A stretch of DNA of 64,000 bases from Pyxicephalus adspersus (taxonomy: Eukaryota > Chordata > Amphibia > Anura > Pyxicephalidae). This document shows, one piece after another, positions 11,066 through 23,578 of the stretch. The DNA lies in the NCBI RefSeq assembly GCF_032062135.1, contig NC_092858.1, positions 122,158,296 to 122,222,295 on the forward strand. The letters are read 5' to 3'. The notes beneath the pieces are model-generated. The model saw only the letters and a list, made by a program, of their open reading frames with translations. It was not told the origin of the DNA and did no database searches. Numbering within the stretch: position 1 is the first letter of the stretch; every line of letters begins with the position of its first letter. The position numbers and the translations under genes are program-made.

Positions 11066-13370
11066 TGTAAAGCAATATTTAAACATCTGAAATGACAAAA
11101 AGTTGTGTGTACAGTTCACTTTTAAGGTTAACATCTACCCAGTTAAATAAAAAAAATCAGCATGTTGTTTATTTCACTCCCAGAACACATCTCTGTAAAT
11201 TATGAAAATAAATACACTCTCCTATCTTGCCAAAGCTTTAGAATCACAAATTACAAACTTGTCCCTAGGAAACTATTAATATGTTTTTGAAATAGCAGAG
11301 CACATATATCACACCATGTCAGATGCAGTGTTGCTTTATGCTGACATTAATCTGCTAAACTTTTCTGCTTTTTATGAATTAATGAACTTCAGCACTGGAC
11401 AGCTCAAACTATTGTCAGTCACTGTAGTTTTTTTTTTGACTAAAGTGAAACTATAGTTCCACTTTGAAAGTCAGTGATCAGCCATCTTAATATTGTTGAA
11501 AGGGACAGACAATGTCCTATCTCCTTTAAATATACTTACCTGCCTTCTTAAAAAAAAAAGCAGAACTGCTCATGTGTAGCTTAATACATGATACTGGGGA
11601 TACAATCAGGCCAGTATGGTCATTCTATTGTAGAAGGTTCATTGCCTGTCCCTTCCGCAAGGACTTAACTGGTTGTTTTTTTTCATTTTAAGTATATTTA
11701 TACTATTTATACTAAAACAATTTTGCTTGTTTACTTAAATCAGATAATTTATTCAGTTCATGCAACCTTTTTGAACAACTTAAGACATTCAAACATTTAC
11801 ATTCCCTGAAGTCTAAAAGTTTTCTTTCTTGTATTTAAATGGCTTATCGTGGACACTCTTTACTGGGTTAGTTGAGTAAGTCCTCCGAGGTCTTAACCAC
11901 AGTACCAATTAAGTTAGTTTACAGCATCCCTGGGGTATGATTATCTAATTCAATATACCCCAATGCATTATGTTTAACAGATAAAAGCTAATTGTAGGTG
12001 TTATAAATATAACTTTTAGTCATTTAATAGGTTTATCTAATGATACTAATAGCCAAGTAATTCTTTAAATGGAGTTGCCTTCTGCTGTGAAGTCATTTGT
12101 TTCCTTTCTCTGGGGCTGCATTTAGAGTCACAATCTGAACATCTTGTCAATTTCAAATTAACTTTTTTACTTTTACTTTCAGTGCATTGCAGTGTTTCTA
12201 CCCTTCACAATCATGCCTATTGTTTACTATCCTTGTGTCTAGACAAACAACTTTGAAAATCTTATCTGCACTTAGATATTATGAAATTGCAGGCAATCAG
12301 ACTTCAAAGGAAACTAAAACTAGAGTACAAGAAAAAAAAGTATGTGCTGTATTCTTCTTCACTGGTAAAGTAGAATAACAAAATTAAAGACAGATGATAA
12401 ATCCTAAACCACATGCCTTTACTCATTTACTAATGTTTTAATTATAATTCAGATTAATGTTTTAATGATTCTCAATAACTATTCAGTACCTTGTACACTA
12501 CATGAAAATTATAGTTTTTTAATTTTTTTTACATTTTTAATGCAGAAATATTGTTTAAAATGATTACAACCTCTATATGAAGTATGCAAAACAAAACTAC
12601 CCTTTTTAAAGGCCTTGCATTCTTGTACTGTTGTCTTGTAAGCTGTCATGAAACCAAGATTAGAAGAGCTTCCGGAAACTGAAAAAATATATGATAAAAC
12701 TCAAAAGGATATGATATGATTTCCAAATTATTTTACCCTGATCATTCCACTCTAAGGAAAATAATCTACAATGTGTCAGACATTTCAAGTGATTGTTAAT
12801 TTGTTTAGAATGGGTCAGCCCTAACATGTCATTTTGGGTCCTCCAGACTGATGTTGACATCTGCTGTTAAAAATATATTGCATCAATTAAAAATGGTAGA
12901 AGGTATGAGAGAAAAAAAAGAATACTAAAGTTTAAGACTACAATTGCCAATGGATCATACTATATAGACAAAGACATGACCTTATGGAACCTTGTTCTCT
13001 GGATTTCTCTGGCAAATCCACCATGAAATGGATAAAATAAAAGAAATGTAGTGTTATGTACTGGCCTGGTCAAAGGCATTCCTGGTAAATGTAGAACATT
13101 TCATAAAAGGAAACCCATAAAACTGTTACTGAAAGAGTGGTCAAAACTTTCCCCGAGTCACTGTTAGATGGTGGTACTGGTGGTAAAATATCTATAAGAA
13201 GTAACTTCTCCTTAAGGGGGCAATACCAGCCCAAGCATGGACTTTTATCCACAATGTACCAACTAAAGATAAATGTTCCTTGTGCTTCAATCAAGTTTAT
13301 ATATAGGCACTCTTTGGACAAAGATCTAATGTACATATAAATATGCTGAAAAAGTAAATTATATCCACAG
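11066..13370. other. AT-rich stretch, one possible old repeat
   Basis: At 11410-11700 a block contains a near-palindrome (AAAGTGAAACTATAGTTCCA and following bases at 11446-11469), which suggests a worn MITE end. The rest is ordinary AT-rich DNA. Overlapping frames at 13070-13340 on both strands have no recognisable content. Confidence 0.35.
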
Positions 13371-13374
13371 GGTG

Positions 13375-14492
13375 TGTAGCCCTGTTATGGGGGGGGGGGT
13401 CATGTAAATGACTCCCACAAAACAGGCTATGGCGCTAACCTGTAGATAACAGAGAGGATCCCAGGCCTTCGCTATGTGGAAGAGTGAGGATTCTAATAAA
13501 GTTGGCAGTGCCTCCACCCAGGACAGGGTCTCTGTTAGCAGAGGGGGCTCCCTTCCTGGGACATTAACCAGAAATAATAACAGTAATGTAAAACAGCATC
13601 CGAGGAACCACTACACCCAGCATGCAACATTAACCATTGCAGGTAAATGAACACACAGGTTGGAGTAATTGTAAGCTTTATATCTCAAAATAGTAATGCC
13701 AGTATATACAATCAATAAATATCAATGAATACACGTAACAAGTACATAGCAGAGTCCTGAAGAAAATTGTGCACAGATATACCCGGGTATATATACAGTC
13801 CATAACCACGAATACCTCCAGTAATGATCAGTGTCAGGATGAGTTGCAGAGGCCTCCGGAGTTGATTGTAGCAAAGATGTCCTGATGTGATGATCTTGAA
13901 AACAGCAGCAAGGAGCTCCTCCAACCGGCAATTGGGCTGTGTATGCTGTGATCCTGGATTGCAGGGATGCAGGCAAAGTCTCTGGAGTTCAGGAACAATC
14001 TATCTGCCCTACCACTTAGACCCTAGCAATACACTAATCTGCCAATGCAACCGGACCTCTGCTACCTATGGGCCATCGGATGCCTAACCTATGCTAAATG
14101 TAACTAGACAGAGGGTGCAGATCAGCAAAGATAACTGAAAGGGCAGAGCACATATATATTTGTGTATATAGCTGATACACTGACAGTAGGGATATCCCAA
14201 AGTGATCTCTGATAAGATATCACATATACCCCATTAATACAGAGGGAATTATTATAATAATGCACTACACACAGACAAGGCAGTCAGTGTGTTCTGGAAG
14301 GGATGCAGGTACCTATCCTGGCTGAGCACATGTTCTCATCTCTGTCCCTGTACCTCCTGCATTTCTCTATCTCCTGCATCCTGATCGGGGGTTTTCAGGC
14401 CACTATCAGGGGCAGAAAAAACTTCAACAACTTTATTTGCAATTTACAAAGTTACAACTCAGCAAGCAGATAGAAAAAGGCAGTCCCCTACA
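13375..14492. mobile_element. Candidate solo LTR with TG...CA ends
   Basis: The block is GC-richer than its surroundings. It begins TGTAGCCCTG and ends CCCCTACA, giving TG...CA ends and a 5-bp inverted terminus (TGTAG/CTACA). The four bases on each side are GGTG (13371-13374 and 14493-14496), consistent with a 4-bp target duplication. The inside is non-coding, with poly-G at 13389-13399, AATAAAG near 13493 and TATATATACAG near 13790. Orientation is unclear because no AATAAA is placed as expected on either strand. The boundaries were found by eye, so chance agreement is possible. Confidence 0.45.
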
Positions 14493-14496
14493 GGTG

Positions 14497-14984
14497 TTTT
14501 ACCTGTGTGTAGAACATATTACAAATGAGTAAAGGTCTGCTGCAGTAAAAATTAAGTTGTATAAAAGGATATTTATCATTGCCAGTACCATTCTACTCTC
14601 TTTTTTGTCAGTAATTTGGAGGCCTAAGCACCCCTGCTTGTGGGAAAGCTATTTTCAACAGACACAATGCAGGATCCTTGCTTTTTTTCCTGCATGCTAA
14701 ACCTTGTGCAAAACATAAGATCATTTCAATTTTTCTCTTCTCTAAAACTTTCACGTGATTGGTAGTACATAATGGAGATAAAGGTAAAAGTGCCAGCAAA
14801 TAAAGCATTGTAAAGACGTCCAACGGATAAATCAGTTTTCTCTAATTAAATGAAGCTCAACTGACTTCAATCATCTAATCTTTTGTACATTATTAGGTAT
14901 TCTTTTCTTTGTAATGTGTGATTTTTGACTTTATGCAATTCACTATTTTAAGTGAAAATTCACTTTTCTAACTAAAGTGTCTAT
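14497..14984. other. AT-rich stretch, nothing recognised
   Basis: Ordinary AT-rich sequence between the candidate LTR and the SINE, with no gene-like frame. Confidence 0.5.
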
Positions 14985-15246
14985 GGGCAGCATGGTGGCT
15001 CCATGCTTTTATGGTCAGGACCATAGTTTGCAGGTTCTCCCCGTGTCTGTGTGGGTTTCCTCCCAAAAACATGCAGTAAGGTTAATTGGCTTCCCCACAA
15101 ACATTTACCTTAGACTACATTATTGACATATGATTATGAGAGGGACATTAGAATGTGAGCTCCTTTGAGGGACAGTTAGTTACATGACTATCAACTTTGT
15201 ACAGTGCTGTGTTCTATATAAATACTGTGCAATAAAAATAATTTTA
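14985..15246 (+). mobile_element. tRNA-derived SINE, decayed copy with deleted tRNA head
   Basis: It contains the block GCAGGTTCTCCCCGTGTCTG, GTGGGTTTCCTCC, AAAAACATGCAGTAAGGTTA, GACATTAGAATGTGAGCTCC, TTTGAGGGACAGTTAGT and GTACAGTGCTGTGTTCTATA, ending in an A-rich tail. This matches, on the opposite strand, the fuller copy at 61361-61700. The region corresponding to the internal A and B boxes is mostly deleted after GGTGGCTC, so transcription by RNA polymerase III is not expected. Confidence 0.8.
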
Positions 15247-15699
15247 ATGTAATATGGAGATATCTGTACTTAATGCACTACATCCTAATCCCCAGAGCTC
15301 TTCTTTAATGTTCTGAAACAGAGAGTCAATGAAGCTCCAGACACATTTTCTGATACATTTGGCTACATTTGCTTCTACATATTTTTACAAGGTTCTTAAC
15401 ATTCTGAATCCCAGAGAAGATTAACTAACTCATTATTGTTTGCATTTTCATATGTTAATTGGAAATGACATGGAAGTTTTAATCTTTATCATTACCTCAT
15501 TTATGTAATAATTATAATGGGTTATAAAGAGAAAGGATGATGTAGAGTTAACATGTTAAGTGAACTGTTAATTCCAAAGGATTAATCAAAGTAGTTGGCA
15601 TGGCTTGTTTCTGAAAATTGTTGTCCCTGTAATTGGTACTGGTTTGATAAAATGCACATACCCTCTTGTATATTGTTTTGTATTTATTATTTTTACTGT

Positions 15700-16125
15700 G
15701 GATTCAACCAAGCAAAAATGTCATACTTTAAAATGTGCTCAACATTGGGTCTTTAACTGAAAAATGCTTTTCCATACTATTTGTCCTATTTATTACAGTT
15801 TGACTACATAACCAAGAAGTTTTACCTATTTATCTCTATGTATTTCCTGGTTACTACTGCAGAAATATGACATTTCCAAGGCAATTCCATCACAGAAGAA
15901 TATATCATTCACCAGGATTCACCCAGGCAAAAATATCATACCTCAGAAACTGTTCAGCAATGGTTCTTCAATAAAAAATGCTTTTTACACTACTTTTTAC
16001 TTTTTTGACTACATATTGAAGAATATTTAGCTTTGCATTTTTATCCCTATGTATTCCATGGTTTCTTGTGCAAAAAATGAATTTTGTATGGAAGTTCCAT
16101 CACAAACAAATTCAGGAATTTTAAT
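15700..16125. repeat. Diverged tandem duplication, about 215-bp unit, two copies
   Basis: Unit 1 (15700-15914) and unit 2 (15915 to about 16125) share an ordered series of matches: GGATTCA(A/C)CCA(A/G)GCAAAA, ATGCTTTT, TTTGACTACATA, TATCTCTATGTATT against TATCCCTATGTATT, and TTCCATCACA. The divergence indicates an old duplication. No coding content and no known family was recognised. Confidence 0.75.
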
Positions 16126-18734
16126 CATCTCTATCTACCATGTGTATTGGGCTTAAGTCACACCTAATAAACTACAACTATCTAACAAAGCCTACTTTTA
16201 CTAAGGCGCACCAACCAACAACATTGTTTTTCCATGACATGTCACTTCATGTGAACTGGTCAGTGTTATGAATGAATACATTTCTGACATTATAAAATAT
16301 CTAGCAGTAGTATTAATATCTAGTGCTTGAGCTCTTGACAACTGACTTTCTCTAGGTTGGGATGATACCATTAGTGTACTGCAAGCAAGAAGAAACATTT
16401 TCACAATTCTCTCTTTACAACTGATCACTCAAACAGCTACAATATAACAACAGCAACATTTATAGGAAACAGGGGCTGATCCCTGTCAGCAATTACAATC
16501 ATAGCCAAGAGCTGCACATGCTCCGGGATTTACATTTTTGAGTTATCCCTGAGCCAGTTCAGAAAGTATGATATACAGTATACTCAACTATAAACCAGCC
16601 AAAATATAAATCAAGTTAAAATGTATACCCACCTACTTTAGCAGAAAAAAAGCAGGTCAAGTACATTGACTTGAGTATAAACTTAGGGCTTAAAATGAAG
16701 TTGTCACTGTTAACATTCAAACCAGTATTAAACAGAAATGCCTTAATAATAATAAAACTAATAGAAATGAATACATCCACAATGTATTATTTTTTTCAAA
16801 CATTTATTTAAAGGGGAAATTTAAAATCACATGTGCCTAGTCTATTTGTCTTTTTCCAAGTTAAAGTTTTTTGAACTTTTAAATTGGTTATGATAGGTCA
16901 CTTGCTCCTAAATAATTAACACAATAAAACTGTCTTCCAAATAATAATCTTTACCTTATGTGGCCCAAGAAATGTGCATCTTTCTTTTTTAAATTAGAAC
17001 TCCAGTCTTGGTGAAATAAATAAAAAATGTCCCTCTTGCATATGCATAATGGAATTCTTGTATTCTCTACCTTGCCTTTAATAGAGTATCACTCTACTCC
17101 AAAGTTCCACAAGTGTCCTACCAGCTGGTTTTGGTAGTAACAAATCTGTCCCTAAGGTAAGTCATCACCTCTAGTCATACAGATGCCCCTCTCACCAGTG
17201 CCTCAAACAATGGTTCTGTATTGACTTCATGATGTTAAAGGCTCATCCAAATTTTAAACTTTAATAATTCTCCTAGATCATGATTACTTTTTAATTCAAG
17301 GATTTCAATTATAAAAATTGTTAATTTACTGAGACCCTGAAAGGAAATTATTACTAAATTATTAGCAAAGACAAATGAAAATGGCCTTGGTACCCAATGT
17401 ATTGTTGATTCCTTTACCAATTTTGAAAGCTTTAGTTAAGCCAATAAATTACAATATTCATTATATTTTCTTTCTGATATGTTTAGTATGAGGGTCTCTA
17501 GTTTTCGTTTCACTTTGTTTTTTTAATTTCCTTTCTTCCCCTCCTTTCACATACTCGAACCCTCATACTTGCCTGTGTTGTTGTATATGCTTAATTGTTT
17601 CACAAATTTTGTGAGGGTTAGCAAAAATTAATATCAGTCATGGGGTGACCCATCGTTAATATGTCTGTGAACCACTTTGGGTTCCAACACATGGTTTAAG
17701 AATAAATGCCCAGACAAAATTGGCAGCATCATTAGCATAGAATGTGGAACCATGGTCACTTCTTCTAATTTATGATTAGTGGTTTCTTTTTTTTTTTTTT
17801 GTAAAATTTCTAGCAAATAAAAATTTAACTAAACCAGTATATATATATATGAGAGAGGGAGATTGGAATTAAACCCTTAGTGACCATCGCAGATGTCAAA
17901 AATTCACACTTAGGCTATCATGTAGTAATTTGAAATATATTCAAGCCATTTTCTAGAAATGGTGTAATACATTTTAAATACAGAAAACTAATACAGAAAC
18001 AGCACAATTATCAAAAACAATACAAATCACACTTCTTTCAGCCATTCCTTTAGGGAGTATAAAAGCTGTAAAATATGTGGAAAACTGAAAACACAATGAC
18101 AAGTGTGAATTGCAGTTTTCCAGTCTGAATTAGCTAGATGTAGACATGTGTTGTACCATGGTACAAAAAAGCAAATAACACATTTTGATTAAAAAACCTA
18201 TTTTTTAATGCCATGATTCAGCACTGTTGGCAATCCCTGACGAGGCCCAATCATACCTGCTTGCTGAGCTAATCACAGCTAGGCCCCAGTGGTATCATGG
18301 AGGAAATATAAACAGAAATGAACTGCATACCTGCATCTGGTAAGACCACACAGAATTTAGAGTTAATTGACTCTGTAGGGGGGATTTATGTTCTCATGAC
18401 TTCACAAGGTGGACACAAAAAAAGCTGCATGAGTTTTCAATTACAAGGTACAACTTTCTTTTGTCTTGATAACAATACAATAAAGAATGCTGAACAAAAA
18501 TGCGGAAGAAATACAACTTGATTTTTTAAAGCTGTTTACTGTTATATTGAAGTAACTACAAGTAATTGTGCTTATATTCCTTTGTAATCCTTTGTAAAAA
18601 AAATTTATTGTCTTTGTAAAATCACTATCCAGGGTCAGTATATATTGTATATACTTGAGTATAAACCATGATGTTTTGACTTTAAGTTTCCATTAGAAAA
18701 AGAATCTCGGTTTATACCTACATTACACCTATGG
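16126..18734. other. AT-rich stretch with two 'CGAGTATAA'-type repeat fragments
   Basis: Near 16575-16690 and 18651-18720 are worn fragments with GACTTGAGTATAAAC and ACTTGAGTATAAACC, related to the TTGACTCGAGTATAGGCCGA segment near 62440. A short (TA)n lies at 17838-17850. Otherwise nothing was recognised. Confidence 0.4.
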
Positions 18735-18966
18735 CAGTGGCTGCATTCATTGAGAACAGTGTGAGACCCCCAGGCACTAGAAGTTAACCTCTAGTGCTCC
18801 AGGGATCGCAAACATGGGGACTCCCAGGGAATCATGTGAATCCCCTGTGAATCTTCCTGTTATAATTTCCTTTATCTTCCGATGGTTTTGCGAAATCTGT
18901 TCCCTGAAATTTTGTGGAACCATCGAAAGTTCGAGGAAATGCCTGAGGCATTCTCGCTCATCCCTA
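18735..18966. mobile_element. hAT-like non-autonomous element, right part
   Basis: It ends CTCGCTCATCCCTA, the inverse of the TAGGGATGAGCGAG terminus. Inside are CATTCATTGAGAACAGTGTG and AGGCACTAGAAGTTAACC, which match the interior of the copy at 46801-47378. The left terminus is missing. It is non-coding. Confidence 0.6.
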
Positions 18967-19195
18967 GTGGTAATAAGCAAAACAAACAAACCAAACAAAA
19001 ATTCCAAAACATACCCATATGCTAACTAATAACACTAAAGCCTGCTATGGGAATGTTTTAGAAAAAAGTGACAAGGTTTCTTGCAGATGAGTAGGAGGCT
19101 CTCTTTTTTTTCCATGGAATCTGATCCAGTTTGCTAGACAACAAAAGACATATTAACAGGCACCTGTGACCTACCATGGGCCATGGATGCAGGTG

Positions 19196-19239
<44 letters not shown>

Positions 19240-21684
19240 TTTACTTAAAGCAAAAGCGATTTCCATCCATTCCTATTTCCTTCTTGGTTTTTACAATGAC
19301 ACTTTTTAACAGCCTGGTTTTCTTTTTTTTTTAACAATAAAAACCTTTAAGACTATTTTGGCAGTGTACTTCATTAAACTGTCATACATTAGCTTCAATA
19401 TCTAACTAAACAGTTTATCTTCTTCAACAGTATCTTCAGTTGGTGTGCATAGACAAAAGGGTAAGATATTGGACCATTTTTCTTAGTCATAACCAACATT
19501 GCTTGGGATTTATTGTTTATTTCCCATTAGTATGCCATTATAGTATAAGTATTTAATGTCTTCACTATAAAGTCAGTTCTAGCCTATTTACTTTTTTAGC
19601 ATTATTAATTAACTTATGAGGTTGAATTTATGTTACCCTAAGTTTTTCATACCATCTCCTGGTATGTCCCTATGTCCATTTTAGATTTTATTAATTTTTC
19701 TTCCAATCTTCTACTTGCTTCATTCCTAAAAGCGATCATATTCCATGTCCCACCACAACAGGGTCTGGCTTTCATTCTGCAGGATTTCCATTAAACTTGC
19801 TAAATTCCCAGAAACTGAAAATAACGTTCTTATTCTCATTGTAACCTTGCTGACCATGCAATGCATTTTGGTTCAAAAAACAAAAATTATCTGGGTCGAA
19901 TCTGCTAAAAGGTTAGTAGAATTTCAAACAAAGTTGATATGCCTCCTGATTCAAAGTAGTTCTTGGGAGAGAAACACATACACATACTTTTTTATTTTTT
20001 ATTTCTTTTAATATCATGGTGCATCTTTAGCTAAATAATTGCCCTTTGTTGCGTTGACAGTTATGCTCCCTGGCTGCACACTTGAAGAGCTGTTTTTTCC
20101 ACAAAGGCCTGATTTTGGTAATATTTGAATTAGTGCAGATTAGGGAGCACATAAGACCCAAAATATGTTATAGATCATGGCAAAGGTTTTTTTTCTAGTC
20201 TAATCTTTGAACCCCTGGGAGGCAATGCAATATACTAGTCTTAGTACTTTATCGGTAAATCAGCATCATATAGCAGAAACAGAATAATTCAACATTGCGC
20301 TAACCATACTAAAATCAGTAGGCTTTGTCAAGCCAAATTGGATCATAAATCAGAATGTGTTCTCTATCAGACATGAAGAGCTGTCAATAAAAAAGCAGTG
20401 GGCAAGACTAGATATTGGGGGGCTGGTGTCTGGCGAGTACTATTGCTGGACCAGGGCCTTACAGTTGCTTTACAGTAAAAACATTACATTACAAATCACT
20501 TTGCCTAAGGTGGTCAACTAATTGATGTCCCTAATGTCTGAACAATAGTTTAAAAATCATCTGTGTCACCAGGTGTAGATAACTGAACATTGTCCAAGGG
20601 GTTTAGGGGTGATAATAAGACTTCCCATTACACATTCGTTTGGTATGTTCTGGTATTGTCACCATCAGAAACCCATAGATCTTTACATGTGTGTACAAAA
20701 GAAAATAGTTACATAGTGGCTGGAGAAAATCAGTAGCACTGAGATCCAAAATTGATGAAAAAGTGAACAGTTCTAATGAAAGAAATGGTAATTGTCTATG
20801 AATACCATGCTATAGAAAATTTAATGCCATCCAGTTAGGGTTTAGATCTACTTTAATTTCTTGTGATTGTCACATAACTAGCAGTAAAAATTCTGATTTC
20901 GTTTTAATTACATCTTTGATTCTTTAGCAGAATGTCGCATAGAATTGGGAGCTCTTGACACAGCTGTGTGCTAGACATTAGGAAAATTATTGAAAATGAT
21001 CATATCCATAGAGAATATAGTATTACATTTAACAATTAATTCAAACTCTAATTCTGCAAAACCTGCTTTTTGAAAATAGTAATTCACAATGTTTAGGCAT
21101 CTTTTTTTTGTTGATGAAGTCCCTGTATGTTAAAAAATGTAATTATTTATTACATATGTTTGTTTTCAAATTACTAGATCACTGTTTGCTAAAAGAAGCT
21201 GCATTTCATCAAAACACATCTCAAAGGTATCCGAACTTTCCGTTTTTATTTAAAGTATATGAAAAACCAAACTTTAATTTTAGTTTATGATTTACAGTAG
21301 GGAATAGTTAAGTAAGTTGTAATATTTTTTTTTTTTTTTATTGGATCTGGAAGATTTCCGATCACTTCTTATCGCAGAGACACAACAGGGAGTAAGAATA
21401 ATTCTCTCCAAAGCAAGGGAAAATTCTGTTTTAGAGATGGCACAGGTGTCCTCTAATCTGTTCTTATGACAACTCTTTATATTACCTATTACTCTCTATA
21501 CCTGATCCCAGTAGTAGTGTTGCTCAAAAACATCTCTGTTCATTTATAGAGCTGTTCGGGAGAACACTTGATGTTCAGGTTCTAGCCAAACCCCAATCTG
21601 ACCACATTCAAGTCGATGGGTAAGAAGTTCTGCCTTTCAATTTCCACCTTTTTGGGGTCCCTAATTCCATAAAGGGTCAGTATT
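18967..21684. other. AT-rich stretch, microsatellite only
   Basis: It contains the (TA)n array at 19199-19237 and several poly-T runs. No gene, RNA or transposon was recognised. A TAGTGTTGCTC start near 21516 could be the terminus of a hAT-like element, but no partner end was found. Confidence 0.4.
19199..19237. repeat. (TA)19 microsatellite
   Basis: A perfect TA array of about 39 bases. Confidence 0.95.
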
Positions 21685-23095
21685 TATAGGAAGCATATCA
21701 AGCTAAATACCTAAAAGGCTTACAAGATTTCACATTAGGTGTCACTGTAAGAAAATAAAATTTGAGCTATCACGCTTTCATGCTAGCCAAAGGTATCATG
21801 ACCAACCACTGCCCGTCGGTGCTAACTGTGGATAGACGAGACTGTTGCTTTCTCAAAAGAAATGTGATTTCTCTGTTAACTCTGTTTACAGTGTTAGGGG
21901 ATCACAAAGGCTTAGTAGGTATAGGAAGTATATCAAGCTAATTAGATTTCACATTAGGTGTCACTGTAGGCAAGGGTGTTACGTGCAATCTGCTAGTGGG
22001 TTGTGAAGTCAGAGATCCAAGCCTAGTTCATCTTCTTAAAAGTCAGGCAGTCAACATTCACTTTGGACAGGCAGATGCACCTGACTGTCACCAACTTCAC
22101 TGCTGCGCCACCCTTAATGATAATATTCTTGCACAAGTGAACATCTCTACTACATGAGGTGAGGTGAGGCCAAAGTTATTCAGGCTAGAGCTGACTGGCC
22201 ATCATAGCTAAGCACTGCCTGTGGGTGCTAACTGTGGATAGGCCAGGTTGTTGCTGTAATGCGCCTGGGCACACAAACCACGACCAACTCCAGATACCCT
22301 TAAATCAGGCTTTATTCAATATCATACAGCACAGCAAGGGTTAAGTCCAAATAAGCGAAGTACAGGAGGATAAGGCAAATGCAGGTCAAGAAGAATCCAA
22401 AGTCAGGGCAGGCAGCAAGCAGAATGGTCAGTAACAATCCGAGGTCAGGGCTGGCAGAGTTCAAGCAAGGTGAGTTTCAGACCAGGTCACTAAGGTAATG
22501 ACAAACAGATAAACTTTAAACCACATAGAGACACACCCAAGCACACTGTGTTAACAGAGGCTATAGCGGGCAATGGGGTGATGGACAGGCTCTCCTTAAA
22601 TAGCCAGGATGACCAATCACCTTGCGCCACCTGGCACTGTCTGATGGGAGACAGACTGCGGCCAATCAGCTGCAGGGAATTCAAACTAACTATGTCCCGC
22701 CCTGGGGCGAAGCAGCCGAGTGCCACGCCCTCGGGGGGTACAAGAGGGACGCATGGTAACACGCGCACCTCTTCCCACAGTACCCCTAGGACGTGCACTA
22801 CTTTGCATTTGCACAGTGCTGGGAGCAGGAACCACATTCAAAGGGATGCAAGGGCTGCTGCCTGGCTGATCAGTAATTAGTCCAGGGCGGATCCCTCCGC
22901 CTGCAGAGACAGACAAGCTGTGAGCAGGGGAGCAGCCTTGGTTATGCTGCTTGCTACTGAGGGGTCTCCCTCTGTGGCTGGGAACCCCAGGGATACCGCA
23001 GGCTCGCAGGGCGGGTAAGTTCCTTACAGTTGCTTTCTTAAAAGAATTGTGATCACTTTATCTCCCTATGATTGTATTCAGCCAATCCAGCCATC
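21685..23095. repeat. Direct duplication interrupted by a solo LTR
   Basis: Unit 1 (21685 to about 21875) and unit 2 (21920-22254, resuming at 23034) share ordered matches: TATAGGAAG(C/T)ATATCAAGCTA, TTTCACATTAGGTGTCACTG, GGTGCTAACTGTGGATAG and GTTGCTTTCT(C/T)AAAAGAA. In unit 2 the solo LTR splits the sequence exactly at GTTGC. Unit 1 shows the uninterrupted site, which independently confirms the LTR boundaries. The underlying family is unknown. Confidence 0.8.
22255..23028 (-). mobile_element. Solo LTR (774 bp) with perfect 5-bp target duplication
   Basis: The ends are TGTAATGCG...TTCCTTACA, flanked on both sides by GTTGC (22250-22254 and 23029-23033). On the minus strand the order fits an LTR: a GC-rich U3, a TATTTAAG box near 22600 and an AATAAA signal near 22310, about 55 bases before the end. 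The stretch CTGACCTCGGATTGTTACTG and neighbours are pyrimidine-rich in the way of amphibian Ty3/gypsy LTRs (recognition, not searched). Overlapping frames inside are non-coding. It formed by recombination between the two LTRs of a full element. Confidence 0.85.
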
Positions 23096-23578
23096 CAGAC
23101 TGTTTTTTTTAATCCTTTAACTGGTAATAATAGGTATATAGTTAAAAAAAGAATTCTGACTTAGAATTTTGGGTTGCAGTTTTCAAATTCTCAACCCATC
23201 AGACCCGATTGACAACTTGATGGTTCTGTACACCACTAGTTAGGTAGAGAAAAATTATAGTATTAGTGCCCTAATGCCTAATGTCTTTCTCAACCTATAG
23301 CAGCAGCAGCAGCAGCAGAGCAATGCCTGACAGTACAAATGTTCACACTGAGATGGTGGCCAGACGTTGCCTATGCTTTTAACTTCTGCTTTAGCAGAAC
23401 CAAAACAAATTTGCTATGTCCCAGCTTGTGTTTTCATAACATGAGTACAGACAGCAATAGAACCTGAGATGTTTAATATTTTAATATATACTTCATGAAC
23501 TGATTACATGACCAATACTCAACTAAGGCTTTTAGTGCACACAAATAGACTAAAGACAGCATTTAAAAAACATATTTT
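23034..23578. other. AT-rich spacer with CAG array
   Basis: It contains the end of the duplicated unit and the (AGC)6 array. The rest is unrecognised AT-rich sequence leading up to the L1 target duplication at 23565-23578. Confidence 0.5.
23299..23318. repeat. (AGC)6 trinucleotide array
   Basis: Six AGC units ending in AG. There is no long open frame across it, so it is non-coding. Confidence 0.9.

Noticed and set aside
21516..21600. Start of another hAT-like element (TAGTGTTGCTC)
   Set aside because: No inverted partner terminus or 8-bp duplication could be found.
22490..22916. Open frames of 76-115 codons on both strands
   Set aside because: They lie inside the GC-rich U3 of the solo LTR, overlap each other in several frames and have no domain-like content.
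23299..23318. CAG repeat as a coding polyglutamine tract
   Set aside because: There is no long open frame through it and no gene context.
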